64,000 bases of DNA from the NCBI RefSeq assembly GCF_021462225.1, contig NC_061797.1, positions 1,047,001-1,111,000 on the forward strand, given 5' to 3'. The stretch comes from Girardinichthys multiradiatus. Lineage: Eukaryota > Chordata > Actinopteri > Cyprinodontiformes > Goodeidae. Each line of letters opens with the position of its first letter. Positions within the stretch are counted from its first letter, which is position 1. This document shows positions 1-10,690 of the stretch, one piece after another. Position numbers and translations under genes: made by a program. The notes under the pieces are model-generated. The model did not search any database and was not told the origin of the DNA. It saw only the letters and a list, made by a program, of their open reading frames with translations.

Positions 1-2330
1 TATGTCCTACAGCAGCCTAAACCTATAGCAGCATAACTACACAGATAGTTTCAGTTAAGATTATTTAGTTAAACGGCGCTTATTTACAACAATGTCGTCT
101 CAAGGCACCCCACAAAGGGTCCCACTGATGGTCATTGTTATACTAAAAACCACAATGATTGGGATACCTCTCTCTGTCAGACTGATTATAACCATTGGAA
201 AAGAGAAGGAGTCATACAGGTAGCAGAAATGGAGGGTGTGTTTGCACCTCAACCATAACTGAGCCGGTTTAGGCTAAACCTGACTCCCCCTTACTCCAAC
301 CAACAGGGAGGGAGCCTTCCTCCCTCCCTGATAAACTAAACTAAGCCACTCTAAATATAAGCTTTATCAAAAAGGAAAGTTTTAAGCCTAGCCTTAAAAG
401 TAGACAGGGTGTCTGCCTCACGGACCAAAACTGGGAGCTGGTTCCACAGGAGAGGAGCCTGATAACTAAAGGATCTGCCTCCCATTCTACTTCTAGAGAC
501 TCTAGGAACCACCAGTAAACCTGCAGTCTGAGAACGAAATGCTCTGTTAGGAACATATGGAACAATCAGATCTCTGATGCATGATGAAGCTAGATCATTA
601 AGGGCTTTATATGTGAGTAGGAGAATTTTAAATTCTATTCTGGATTTAACAGGGAGACAATGAAAGGAAGCTAAAATAGGAAAAATATGATCTTTCTTTT
701 TAATTTTCATCAGAACTCTTGCTGCAGCATTTTGAGTCAGCTGAAGGCTTTTAACTGCATTTTGTGGACATCCTGATAGTAACGAATTACAATAGTCCAG
801 CCTTGAAGTAACAAATGCATGGACTAGTTTTTCAGCGTCACTCCTGGATAGGATATTTCTAATTTTGGCAATGTTCCGGAGGTGAAAGAAGGAAATCCTA
901 GAAACCTGTTTAATATGGGATTTAAATGACATGTCCTGGTCAAAAATAACACCAAGGTTTTTTACTTTATTACTGGAGGTCAATTTAATGCCATCCAGGT
1001 TAAGTGATTGACTAAGCAGTTTCTTTTTTAAAGACTCCGGTCCAAAGATGACAACTTCTGTCTTGTCTGGATTTAGAAGCAGAACATTTATGGTCATCCA
1101 AGTTTTTATATCTTCAAGACATGCTTGTAGTCTATCTAACTGGTTGGGCCCATCAGGATTTATGGATAAGTAAAGCTGAGTATCATCAGCGTAACAGTGA
1201 AAAGTTATCCTATGCTGCCTGATAATTCTACCTATTGGAAGCATATCTATAGTAAAGAGAATTGGCCCAACTACTGAACCCTGTGGTACTCCACAATTAA
1301 CCCTTGAGTTTAAAGATGATTTATTATTTACATGAACAAACTGGAATCTGTCAGACAGATAAGATTTAAACCAGCCTAGCGCTGTTCCCCTGATCCCTAC
1401 AGCATATTCCAGAGAGAATATATTATGATCGACTGTATCACATGCAGCACTGAGATCTAACAGAACCAGAACAGACACAAGTCCATTATCTGAGGCCATA
1501 AGAATATCATGAGTGACTTTCAGCAGAGCTGTTTCAGTGCTATGATGAGCTCTGAAGCCTGACTGAAACTCTTCAAACAGGTCATTGCTGTGTAAATGCT
1601 CACACATTTGATTAGCAACAATTTTCTCAAGAATTTTAGATAAGAATGGAAGATTGGATATTGGTCTGTAATTTTTCAAGTCATCTCGATCAAGCGAAGG
1701 TTTCTTAAGTAAAGGTTTAATTACAGCTACCTTAAACGCCTGTGATTCTGATCCATTTACTAAAGATAGATTAATCATATCTAAAATGGGGCTGGTAACC
1801 AGAGGGAACACTTCCTTAAATAATTTGGTTGGGATTGGGTCTAACATACAAGTTGAAGGTTTAGATGAAGCTAATATTTCTGATAATTCAGGAAGCTTCA
1901 CAGGATCAAAACAGTCCAAACACAAATCAGGTTCTGCAGTTATTTCCAATGTTGTCTCACTTGCTGAGGATGAAGTAATCATCTTCGGGAGTATGTCAAA
2001 GATTTTCTTTTTAATAGAATCAATTTTATTTAAGAAGAATCCCATAAAGTCATGGCTGCTAAGAGCTAAGGGAATGGATGGCTCAACAGAGCTATGACTC
2101 TATGTAAGTTTAGCAACTGTACTAAAGAGAAACCAAGGATTATTCTTGTTCTCTTCTATTAATGATGAGAAACAAGCTGTTCTAGCTTGGTGAAGTGTCT
2201 TTTTATACAACAGTAGGCTATTTTTCCAGATTAAGTAGGAATCCTCTAGGTGTGTAGAGTGCCATTTTCTCTCCAATTTTCTAATGTTGTGCTTTAAAGT
2301 ACGCAACTCTGAATTAAACCAATCCCATCA
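1..2330 (-). mobile_element. L2-clade LINE, 5'-truncated, with 3' UTR
   Basis: A non-LTR retrotransposon in minus orientation. The coding part lies at 351-2306 and the 3' UTR at 1-350. The first 60 bases and the coding tail closely match a second copy at 56415-56906, which defines the family inside this window. The 5' side stops near 2330, in the linker between endonuclease and reverse transcriptase, so the endonuclease is missing. The 3' end lies beyond the left edge of the window. Confidence 0.9.
351..2306 (-). pseudogene. L2 LINE reverse transcriptase (one in-frame stop)
   Basis: This is the polyprotein of an L2 LINE, which copies element RNA into DNA at a nicked target. From the N-terminus it has a linker (about 68 codons, minus strand 2306-2103), one in-frame TAG at 2100-2102, and then 564 codons of reverse transcriptase and C-terminal region. 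Fingers motif NYRPISNLPFLSKILEK, palm LLDLSAA, GVPQGSVVGPILF and the catalytic YADD box are all visible. The usual Phe in SAAFDT is Cys here, and the segment just after DTVDHN looks a few residues short compared with the family. Apart from these and the single TAG the frame is open over about 1.9 kb, so the copy is fairly young. It lacks an endonuclease and cannot be autonomous. Confidence 0.9.
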
Positions 2331-3246
2331 AGAGGCCTGGGGAGGGCCTGGGTTTTTGGACTGATAGAGGCCTCTGTGCCATGACAGTCCAACTCTGGAG
2401 CGATCAAGAAACTGATGGGGGTAATGTTCAAACACACACATTTGCATATATCTTTTCTGTTTTCTGCAAGGAAGAAAGCTTATTAACTGCTGCTCATGTG
2501 ACACTCTTGCTTGACATTGACAGAAGTAGCAGGTTATATTATTATTTTAGGGTTAGAAAATTCTCCTCAAAAGGGTGATAACTTATGCTCATTTGGTATT
2601 TTCCAGTTAACCATTTTAGAGAAGCAACTTCTCTTTCTCGTCACAGTAGATTCAGGGTTAATTATTCTAGTTATTAAAAATTGTTAAAAGGCAGAGGCAC
2701 ACCTCCAAAAAACCCAGTGGTAACCACATGTTCCTATGTCAGCCTCTGGACAAGACCACGAAGGAGCATTTTCCAAGCCCATCGCATGCGTAACATCTGA
2801 TGGGCTGTCATTCAGGCATTGTTTTCTGTTGTCAGAGATTGTATCCCATAAATCTAATGGGTCAAGACCTCATGAAAATAGGGTTAGGTTTAGGGTCTCT
2901 GTACAGTCTCTGACACAGTACTTACAGTGGGGTGCGGTTTTGTCCATAAGTGCCAACTTATGCTAATTGAAGGTGCAAATTCATTGTTTTCACAGCAGCT
3001 GCTGGGAAGAGGGTAGATTAGGTGTTTTTCCCCTTCTACTGATTTAAGCAGTCTGTTGATATCAGGTCCTGACAAAAACTATACAAGGCTTGATCCTGCA
3101 GGTTTGTTTCCACTGGGAAAGGAGAGATAACCTAATCACTTCAGTGCATAGTAATGTAAAAACGCAAATTGCTTTTTCTAAGACCACCAATTAAAACCTT
3201 TCAGAGTAATGGGTTCTGTTAAACGCATTTTCCATGGTAGACCTAT
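2331..3246. other. Unassigned spacer, possibly decayed LTR-element pol
   Basis: No coding region or RNA gene is recognised. It lies just downstream (in minus orientation) of the gag-protease remnant, so it could be decayed pol or 3' sequence of that element, but no reverse-transcriptase motif is visible. A short degenerate GGGTTAGG-like run occurs near 2880. Confidence 0.4.
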
Positions 3247-3346
3247 TACCTATTAAATAAAAGACTCACTTGGGCACCTGTGTCAAGCAACAGTCCACTG
3301 CATAACTGTGAATGTAACACTTGATTTTACATTTCTTTCCTACCAG
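3247..3346 (-). pseudogene. Retroviral-type aspartic protease fragment (frameshifted)
   Basis: Directly after the gag stop (minus strand) the sequence encodes a short protease start containing the active-site signature LLLDTGAQVS. It is reached only by changing frame just before that motif, and the reading then ends within about ten codons. This is the expected gag-pro order of an LTR retrotransposon. The rest of pol is not recognisable. Only the active-site loop supports the call. Confidence 0.6.
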
Positions 3347-4237
3347 TTAAGCCACTCTGTCTCCTGTGTCAATCTCTCTGTTTTGCAGCGATGGATTCAC
3401 CAAGTTACTCTTAACATGGGCAGGTTCTTCTGTGTGCATGTTTGATGGGTTTGTGCTTAGCTGCCTGCGTTCACTGAATGAGGGTGCATTAGCAGAGAAC
3501 TGATAACTGTTTTTTCTCTGTCCTTTCATAAGACATCCAACTGCCCGATGACCTGTCTCACCACAGGTGAAGCAGTGATTGCAAGAGTTGGCACCTCTCT
3601 CAATACAGTTGGGGCAACTTCGTTGTCTTATTGTGTTCCTGGATTTATGCTTTGGGTACATACATTGGCAAGTTGGCTCCAGTGTCTGTTTAGCTCTAAG
3701 ACACTCCACCACTTTTGTTAAATTTTCCACCTTCTCACTTATTTCTTCTATGACTTTATTTTTGCTTTTTCCTTTCCAGTCATTTTTCTCAACGTCTCTT
3801 TCAGTCTCAAGTTGGGCAGTGTGAGCATGAGTTACCTTTTGACGAGCAAAATGTCCCAGTCTTCTTTGTCGCTCACCCTCCTCACTTGACACTCTGGTAA
3901 CTCTTCTTATTAGAGCCTCATCTGAAACAGTATAGTCAGACAACAATGGTTTAAGTTCATTTCGAATATCACTGTACTTTGGGAGAAGGCCCTGGTGAAC
4001 AGTGTGCAGAAATACATTCTGAATTGTTCGTGGTTCATATTCAATGTCCAGGTTATCTTGTTTAGAAGCAAAAATTACCTTCTGTTTCAGTCCAATCAAC
4101 TCCCTTTGAGTAGGGTTTGAGTCCCTTTGAGCAGGGTTTGAGTCCCTTTGAGCAGGGTTTGAGTCCCTTTGAGCAGGGTTTGAGTCCTTGAGAGTTTTAT
4201 GTTTAAAGGAGTCAGAAGCTAAGATCGGGCAAAACAA
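3347..4237 (-). CDS. Gag-like protein of an LTR retroelement
   Basis: An open frame of about 296 codons whose first codon is a TTG; the true start is unknown and probably upstream. Residues ~10-40 are four copies of a seven-residue repeat (DSNPAQR). Residues ~65-135 resemble a capsid-like helical region (GLLPKYSDIRNELKPLLSDY). Residues ~150-175 are charged and likely coiled coil. Residues ~185-230 are cysteine-rich and end in a CCHC zinc knuckle, CFTCGETGHRAVGC (C-x2-C-x4-H-x4-C), as used by Gag to bind RNA. A protease motif follows immediately in another frame. The layout fits a Ty3/Gypsy-related or domesticated-type fish gag; the exact family is not certain. No stop interrupts it, but the downstream pol is lost. 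Confidence 0.7.
   Translation of the reverse strand: MFCPILASDSFKHKTLKDSNPAQRDSNPAQRDSNPAQRDSNPTQRELIGLKQKVIFASKQDNLDIEYEPRTIQNVFLHTVHQGLLPKYSDIRNELKPLLSDYTVSDEALIRRVTRVSSEEGERQRRLGHFARQKVTHAHTAQLETERDVEKNDWKGKSKNKVIEEISEKVENLTKVVECLRAKQTLEPTCQCMYPKHKSRNTIRQRSCPNCIERGANSCNHCFTCGETGHRAVGCLMKGQRKNSYQFSANAPSFSERRQLSTNPSNMHTEEPAHVKSNLVNPSLQNREIDTGDRVA
4101..4186. repeat. 21-bp coding minisatellite in gag
   Basis: About four tandem copies of a 21-bp unit (GAGTCCCTTTGAGCAGGGTT plus one base). Its length is a multiple of three, so on the minus strand it adds in-frame DSNPAQR heptads to the gag-like protein. One unit carries a single change (GAGTAGGG). Confidence 0.85.
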
Positions 4238-4740
4238 AAAGGTTTGAATGCTGTGTTTTATTCGAGTTCTGTCTCGATAAAACCAGATTACAAATGTGAT
4301 AATTCATAAAACACATAGTCTGAAGTCCCGTGAAGCTATAAGTTACTGTGAACAGTTTGTATGAATCTGTAAGACCAGCAACAGTGAGAGCATGACTGTG
4401 AGTTACAAATGACATTTGTAACAAGACCAGCATGAGAAAACTATGAGCTGAAATAGGATAATTCAGTAAGAATAGTCAGACTTGGAGGACATCTAGTGGA
4501 CTCCAGAGAAAAGTACATAATACACAAACATAAATCGTATGAGCTGTGCACAGAAAACATAATTTGTGAGACAGACGTTGTCAGGCGGAGTGAAGGAGAG
4601 CGCGAACAGAGCGACAACGCTGCAGTTGGCAGAAGTCTCATAAGCGGTTGAGTGAATGCAATTATTCTGTCTGGGAAACCTAGCAGTGTTAACAAAGGAC
4701 AGATAATTGATTGCTGTTGACTGAATGTTTCATATAGTAA
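4238..4740 (-). other. Possible LTR/leader of the minus-strand gag element
   Basis: No coding signal. On the minus strand an AATAAA signal lies at 4262-4257, shortly before the gag frame, as expected of an LTR. TG..CA ends and a primer-binding site could not be fixed, so this stays tentative. The right edge abuts the plus-strand endogenous retrovirus. Confidence 0.3.
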
Positions 4741-4851
4741 ATTACATTGTGGTGTCTTGAGAATTGATTAGAACATTCTCAAAGGGGCTGGAAACTTGGG
4801 ACATAGCGTGCCATATCTTCCGGCTGGCCACAATACATAAAAGTGTAAAAC

Positions 4852-5386
4852 ATGGACCAGTTTGACAGGGAGACTGATGACTCAGGGTGGTGGGCAGAGG
4901 CACCGGTTTGGAAAACGTTTAAGGAACAGGTGTATGTTGTAAGACAACTGGTGCAGCAGACTCAGGAGGAAAAACAGGCTGAAAAGTTGATTAAGAAAAT
5001 ATGCAATGTTTGATAAACCTGACACCACACAAACAGAACCACACACCGACAGGAATAAGGAAACAGCTTACAAACCACCGCCCTATGCACCTCCCCCGCC
5101 GTTTGCTCAGCCTCCTCCCCCTCCTACATCTCCTCCCACAGGGCTGTACCCTGTACTTGACGTCAAAGAAGGGCATGTAACTGTTCGTGGCTTGCCCAGC
5201 CCACAGGCTGCTCTCACCTCTTGTCCCGCCCCTACAGCTCCACAAAAAAAACAAAAGGACTTAATTTCTTTCTTATCTGAATCACAAGACTCTCTGTCTG
5301 TAACTGACCCAGCTTGCTCTGAAGCACTCTCTGTTGGCTCTCATACTCCAGTAAAACCAGATGAGTTTAAGCTAAGAAGATTGTGA
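4852..5386 (+). pseudogene. ERV gag, matrix and proline-rich region
   Basis: Begins with an ATG at 4852 and reads about 53 codons of acidic/helical matrix-like sequence. A frameshift near 5006-5013 moves it into the frame that runs to a TGA at 5384. The second part is proline-rich and contains the late-domain motif PPPY (in KPPPYAPPPP), which in retroviruses recruits NEDD4-family ubiquitin ligases for budding. Further stops lie between 5386 and 5477. This is a broken gene and is described only as found. Confidence 0.75.
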
Positions 5387-5476
5387 GAAATCTTGGATGG
5401 TGTACAATTCCTATCCCAACTTTAACTCCATCTCAGCACCATCCTTTCACCCTGCACAGATTATTCACCCCAAAGC

Positions 5477-6308
5477 ATGACCATGGCAACACCTGCCCCA
5501 TCTAAGCAAGTAGGCTCAGTGACTGTTGCTGTGTGTGGTGACTGGCGGCCTGATGCCACACTTCCACCACAGACATCAACTCCTTGGGCTTCACCCACCC
5601 CTAGTGTAGAATGTGAAGCCCAGGAAAATGATGAAGCTGTCTCAAACCTACATGAACCACCAGAAGACACACCTGAGCACAGGGCCCCCCAACCAGAAAC
5701 TCAAATCATGCAACCACGCCACCTCTGCAAGGTGGCATCAAGAGGGGAGCCTGGGTTCTATAAAAACCAGATGCCCCTGTTCCATCAGCCTGGAACCGGG
5801 GGCCAACGCAAATATAAGCCTTTTTCCCTGGGGGATCTTACCACACTCTGCGACAAGCTCCCACCCATAACTGAGGGGGCTTCTATTTGGTTACAAACGG
5901 CAGGCAGCACTTTGGCTCTAGGTGACTACCGCGCGATTGCAGCACGTTGCATGAAACCACACACCTGTAGAGAGGTTGAAACTACAGCTCACACCACCTT
6001 CGCCCTAGATTCAGACCCTTTCACTCGATATTCCCAGTGGATAGGGGACGCGCTAAGGGACCTATACCTTGTAACCAGGGGGCGCACTATCCCTAAATTT
6101 GGATCAATGCAAATCCATGTGGCAAACACAAACAGGAACCAATCCAGCCAATGAGGGCTCACAGAGAGATTGGTTCAGAGACGCTGTGCTGAGAGGCTTA
6201 CCCACACAGGTTAAAACCACTATGGAAGACAATCCTGATTTGCCAGGGGCTGATAGTGGAACGTGGGATCACCATTTAATTCACCATCTATCTAAAATAA
6301 GAGAGGAA
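5477..6308 (+). pseudogene. ERV gag, capsid region
   Basis: Capsid-like sequence starting in the same frame as the proline-rich part. KYKPFSLGDLTTLCDKLPPI resembles the N-terminal capsid segment of gamma/epsilon-type Gag. A frameshift near 6100-6150 moves the capsid C-terminal part (RDWFRDAVLRGLP) to another frame. The reading ends at 6308, where a minus-strand retroposon is inserted. It resumes as nucleocapsid at 7592. Confidence 0.75.
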
Positions 6309-7595
6309 CATAATTCAATTCAATTCAATTCAAAGATACTTTATTGATCCCCGAGGGGAAATTAGAATTCCAGTACAACCCATCCAAACATTCATCATGA
6401 CACAAGACAAGGGGGACGGGTCACCGAGGCTTTGCTGCCCACTCACAGGCGCTGCCCTTGCTAGATGACAAAAGAGGCCACATTAGGTAAGTAGAGGGAA
6501 AAAAATCATATTTCACACTTTATCCTTAGCAGGATACAGTTTGAGATTGCAAAAAACCTCAGCACAAAGAAGCAACAAGTTGACAAAACAACATCATGCC
6601 GGGAACGGTGAAGGTGGTGTGAGGGGGTGCATATGTTTATCTTGAGCATGTGTGTGTGTGCGAGTGAGTGTGTGCAAGTAAGTCTATGAAGTACTGTCAC
6701 AGAGGCCATTGTCCTTGATGGTTCGTTGGAATGTTCATCAACCGGCCACAAAGTTCTGAGCAGGTCCACAGATGTCCTCAGGGAAGGGAGGGGGCAGAGG
6801 GAGCAGAGCCACACACTATAACTTCCAGGAGAAGTTGAAGATAGCCGGCCATCAAGGCCATGCAGGGGAGCCAGATTCAGAAAAACAATAATTATTTGGG
6901 TTAGGCTGACTCTTAATTTTCCGTCAGCCTTGAGAGTCTCACTGGTGCTTCTCAAAGGGAAATCCAAACAGCCAAATTCCTGGTCTTTCGCCAGATCCGA
7001 GCGAACAACTTTCTCCAAGATTTATCCCATTTCACCCCTGAGTCCAGGAACCGCAACCTGCCTGCGATCCTAAGGATCACATCCAGTCTGCAATTCAGCT
7101 CACGTAACATCTCAGTCTGAGTGTTGATCACTCTGAAGATCCCATCACACATGCCAGGCAGCCTTACAATAGCCAGAACAGCTGCTGACATTCTCCGAAT
7201 TTCTCGATATGCCAGGTAACCGCTGACTCCAAAAAGCAGAAATCCTGATATCAAACATCCAATTATATACACATCTTCCACATCCACGACTGACATCATC
7301 AACAAACACACAATCCTCCACTTCTGCCAGGAGTCCATTGTGTATCCAGAGAAAAACGTCCAGTCCGGACAAGTTGGGCTCTCCTTCACCCTGTCTTCTC
7401 CTCAAGAAAATTTGATCAATTGCATTGAGAGACCAGCTGACCAAATCCATAACTAAGAATTTGGAAGATATGCAAAAAGAGGCTCCAAAGACAAGACACA
7501 GAGCTGAAGCAGGGCAGATATGTGAGGGGGTGGGAGACAGAGAAAAAGCGTCCTCCTCCACCGAGAACAGAAAATAAATAAATAAATAAATAAGG
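6309..7595 (-). mobile_element. Retroposon encoding a small membrane protein (copy 1)
   Basis: An insertion that splits the ERV gag. In minus orientation it starts beside a TTTA-type tract (7575-7595), carries a short coding region (7450-6952), then a 3' UTR, and ends with AATAAAG followed by an AATTC pentamer tail at 6312-6335. A 3' short tandem tail with an apparently truncated 5' end is typical of LINE-mobilised sequence. The coding and 3' UTR parts match the copy at 28500-29466. No reverse transcriptase is present, so it is non-autonomous. I do not recognise the family. Confidence 0.65.
6952..7450 (-). pseudogene. Small single-pass membrane protein, frameshifted copy
   Basis: Homologous to the intact 139-residue frame at 29047-29466. 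The start ATG at 7450-7448 begins MDLVSWSLNAIDQIF. A frameshift near 7385 moves the reading to a frame that continues to 6952. The protein has a Trp-rich start, a conserved GYTMDSW stretch, one strongly hydrophobic segment of about 22 residues (VYIIGCLISGFLLFGVSGYL) and an amphipathic, coiled-coil-like tail. The function is unknown and I do not recognise a family. That the same protein is kept in two copies suggests it was once selected in the element. Confidence 0.6.
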
Positions 7596-8101
7596 ATGAG
7601 GAAGAACTTAAAGCATTGCAGACTCAGTTACTAAAAATGCAGTTAGCTGAAGCAAAACAAAAAGCAGGGGAAAAGAAAAAAGAGAATAAAACCACCAAAA
7701 TAATGTATGAAGGTGCTGTGTCCCAACCACCACAAGCTCCTCCATTTCCTGGCCACCAGGACACATTTGCACAGGGGCCTATGACCTCTGGTCCTCATGA
7801 GGCACATGCTGGTCGTTTCAGGGGACGAGGTGGGCCCAGGGGAAGGGGATTCCAGCGAGGGCCGCCACAGAGGTGGGGGAATGCTGATGTTTGCTACTAC
7901 TGTGAAGAGCCAGGCCACGGGTCTCGTGAATGTCCATACAAGAACCCTCAAGGAGAGAATGGATGGTATGGTCCACTTGCAAGACCAGCAGGTCGCCCCC
8001 GCAGAAGGAGAAGTGGTCTACCCCGTGGAGGCCAACAGCAGCAGCCTTCACTCCAACCGCCAGCCTGGGATGAGCCCAGTCTCTGGCCGGACCACCACTG
8101 A
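7592..8101 (+). pseudogene. ERV gag, nucleocapsid region
   Basis: Continuation of gag after the inserted retroposon. It begins with a charged helical segment rich in Lys and Glu, then a Pro/Gly/Arg-rich stretch with RGRGG motifs, then one CCHC knuckle, CYYCEEPGHGSREC, that would bind genomic RNA. The frame is open to a TGA at 8099-8101. Protease follows in the same frame with no gap. Confidence 0.85.
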
Positions 8102-8905
8102 GGGTCCCCACAGAATGCCCTGGACAGAGGGATTGAGAACCCCTTACTGTCCGTGACGGTGGATGGACAAAGTCTTCCTTTTCTAGTGGACACGGGGGCT
8201 ACATGCTCAACCATCAAACAAGCCCCTTCCAACACTCTCTCCACAAGGACTACCACTGTCATGGGGTTTTCTGGGGCTAAACAGGTCCTACCTTAAACCA
8301 AGTCCCTAAGAACTGAAATAGGAGGGCAAACTTTGAACCACAGTTACTTAGTGTCCGCAGACACACCAGTAAATTTACTGGGCAGAGACATGTTGATCAA
8401 AATGGGCGCAACCATTCTGTGTGGTTCAAACGGACTGCAGGTGCACCTTCCTAATGGCACCCAACTTTCATGTGGCAGCAACACACACTTTTCACATGGA
8501 CAGTATTTAATCCAGCCCTTACCCGATCCTATGGCTGATATTTACTGGGTTTTGCTACACCCAGAAACCACAGCCTGCAGTGGTGTTCTCTCTTCCTTCC
8601 TTCGGTGGAAATCCTGGATCTCCACTGTGGCACCCTATATTCCTCCCCCTGACCCGCCGCATGTCACCCTGTTTTATGACAGAAATAACTGTGAATGCTA
8701 CCAGGAAAGCTTTGCTGATGAGCTGGAGGGTAAGATGTGGGACATTGTCACCACTGACATTTATGTAGCTCCAGAAGGCGTTGTCGCCTCTGTACAGTTA
8801 TCCAAAGAACAGGAAGGGTGGTTTGAAATGTGGGCTGATGGCGTTCCGCACGTTTCTTTAGCCCTCCATCCAGGACATGAAGCACGTGAGTTAGGGGGGT
8901 GTTAA
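8102..8905 (+). pseudogene. ERV protease plus a 2H-like linker region
   Basis: In frame with gag after the TGA. The protease active site VDTGAT appears within 40 codons and LLGRD near 8380 marks the end of a retropepsin; an in-frame TAA at 8294 breaks it. About 280 residues then separate LLGRD from the conserved start of reverse transcriptase, far more than in murine leukaemia virus-type pol. Within this stretch are two His-x-Thr/Ser motifs, HVTL (His codon 8660-8662) and HVSL (His codon 8849-8851), 63 residues apart. That pattern resembles the paired motifs of 2H phosphoesterases. The assignment is inference. The frame ends in a short G run near 8893, where it shifts. Confidence 0.7.
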
Positions 8906-10690
8906 AACGCTCCCTCTCCCTACAGGATTGGTACCTCTCTTCCACTCCTAACCTCTATTATTCACCTTCAGGGAACACTTATCGCATTCTTAATTATTCC
9001 ACAGATGTAGGCACCCTGGAACATGTAGAGTTAGACAGACAACATGGTAGAGAAAAATCAGATCACCCACTGGCAGCTGCAGTTGTAAAGAGCATGCCCT
9101 CCACACTCTGGGCAGAAGGTCCCACGGACGTGGGCCTCATACACTGTACTCCCATTACTTTTCAGCTTACTTCAGATCAACCAATCTGGAGGTCCCAATA
9201 CCCTCACAAACCCGCTGCTGAACTGGGCATTAAGGACACAATTGAGGGTCTGTGGAATGCTGGTGTATGAGAGTCGGCTGACTCCTCCCCGTGGAATACA
9301 CCTATTTTACCAGTTGAGAAAAAAGGAACAGGGAAATGGGGAATGGCACATGATTTGAGGGCTGTTAATGCAGCACTGTCCACTCCTACTGTCTCTGTTC
9401 CAAATCCTTGTGTTGCTCTCACTAATCTTAATCCTGAACATGCATGGTTTAAATGCATTGACCTGGCCAATGCTTTCTTTTGCCTGCCTTTAGCTGAAGA
9501 ATGCAGGGACATTTTTGCTTTCACCTATAGATCACATAGGTACCGATACACTCGTTTGCCACTGGGTTTTGCTCTCTCCCCAGGAATCTTTAACCAAGTT
9601 CCTAAAGACTCCTTGCAGGACTGCCCACTCCCACCACATACTACACTCACCCAGTATGTTGATGACATTCTCTTGGCCATACCCACTGTCACTGAATGTT
9701 TGGAGGCTACTGCTGTAGTTCTTTCACATCTGGCCAAGACAGGCTACAAAGTCAGTAAGGCCAAACTTCAAATCTGCAGAAGACAGGTGGACTTCTTGGG
9801 CAGGGTGATCTCCCAGCCAGGGACCGGTATGTCCCCTGCGCATCAATCTGCAGTACTTTCTCATCCAAAACCACTCTTTGTGAAAGACATGTTGTCATTT
9901 CTGGACCTTACAGGATACAGTAGATCATTTGTCCCTGGCTACACTGATCTCACAGCTCCCCTTAGAGACCTAGTGAAAAAACAGGGCATGAGAAATCTCA
10001 CTGCCCCCTTGGAATGGACCACAGAAGCTGAAGAAGCTTTTATCACTCTCAAAACAAACTTATCTCAAGCTGCGCACTTGGCACACCCTGATTACACGCT
10101 GCCATTCTATTTGGATGTTTCTGTAACAGCTCACACAGCAAATGGGGTGCTGTTCCAGAAAAAAGGAGGTACTAGAACTGTCCTTATGTACATAAGTGTT
10201 ATGTTGGACAACATGGAACAAAGACATCATGAATGCACCAGACATGCAGCAGGGATGGCTAAAATAATCCAGAAAACAGCCCATGTAGTTATGGGACACT
10301 CCCTCCGCATTCTCACATCACATGGAGTAGTGGCTTTTGTGAACTCAAAGACATTCACACTATCACCACTGAGACAACAGAGACTGAGCAGGGTGCTGGA
10401 AGCTCCTAACATCACATACACACATGAGGGCATAAATATGGCAGACAGAATGACATCAGGAGAACCACATGTCTGTGCAGAAAAAGTCGAGTTTAATGAA
10501 AAGATCAGACCAGACCTACAAAGCACATCTCTGACAGATGCTAGAAATCTGTATACATATGGTTGCTGTTTCAGACATGACACACAAGGACTTAAAGCAG
10601 CGTATGCAGTGGTGGAGGACTCAGGGTCGGACTTTGTAACAGTGAAAGCGGAAAAGCTGACAGACACAATCAGCACAGAGAGCAGAAGTT
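8899..10690 (+). pseudogene. ERV reverse transcriptase and start of RNase H
   Basis: RNA-dependent DNA polymerase of the ERV. After about 120 codons a TGA at 9268 interrupts, and the same frame reopens. Visible landmarks are SPWNTPILPVEKK, WGMAHDLRAVN, the first palm aspartate in FKCIDLANAFF, LPLGFALSPGIF, and the catalytic YVDDILLA. The connection domain follows. RNase H begins near 10540, where the expected first catalytic Asp reads Tyr (YTYGCCF). A frameshift near 10672 moves the rest of RNase H to another frame. It is inactive as it stands. Confidence 0.9.

Noticed and set aside
2736..2966. ORFs in the 2.3-3.2 kb spacer
   Set aside because: Short, without motifs, and no homologous copy in the window.
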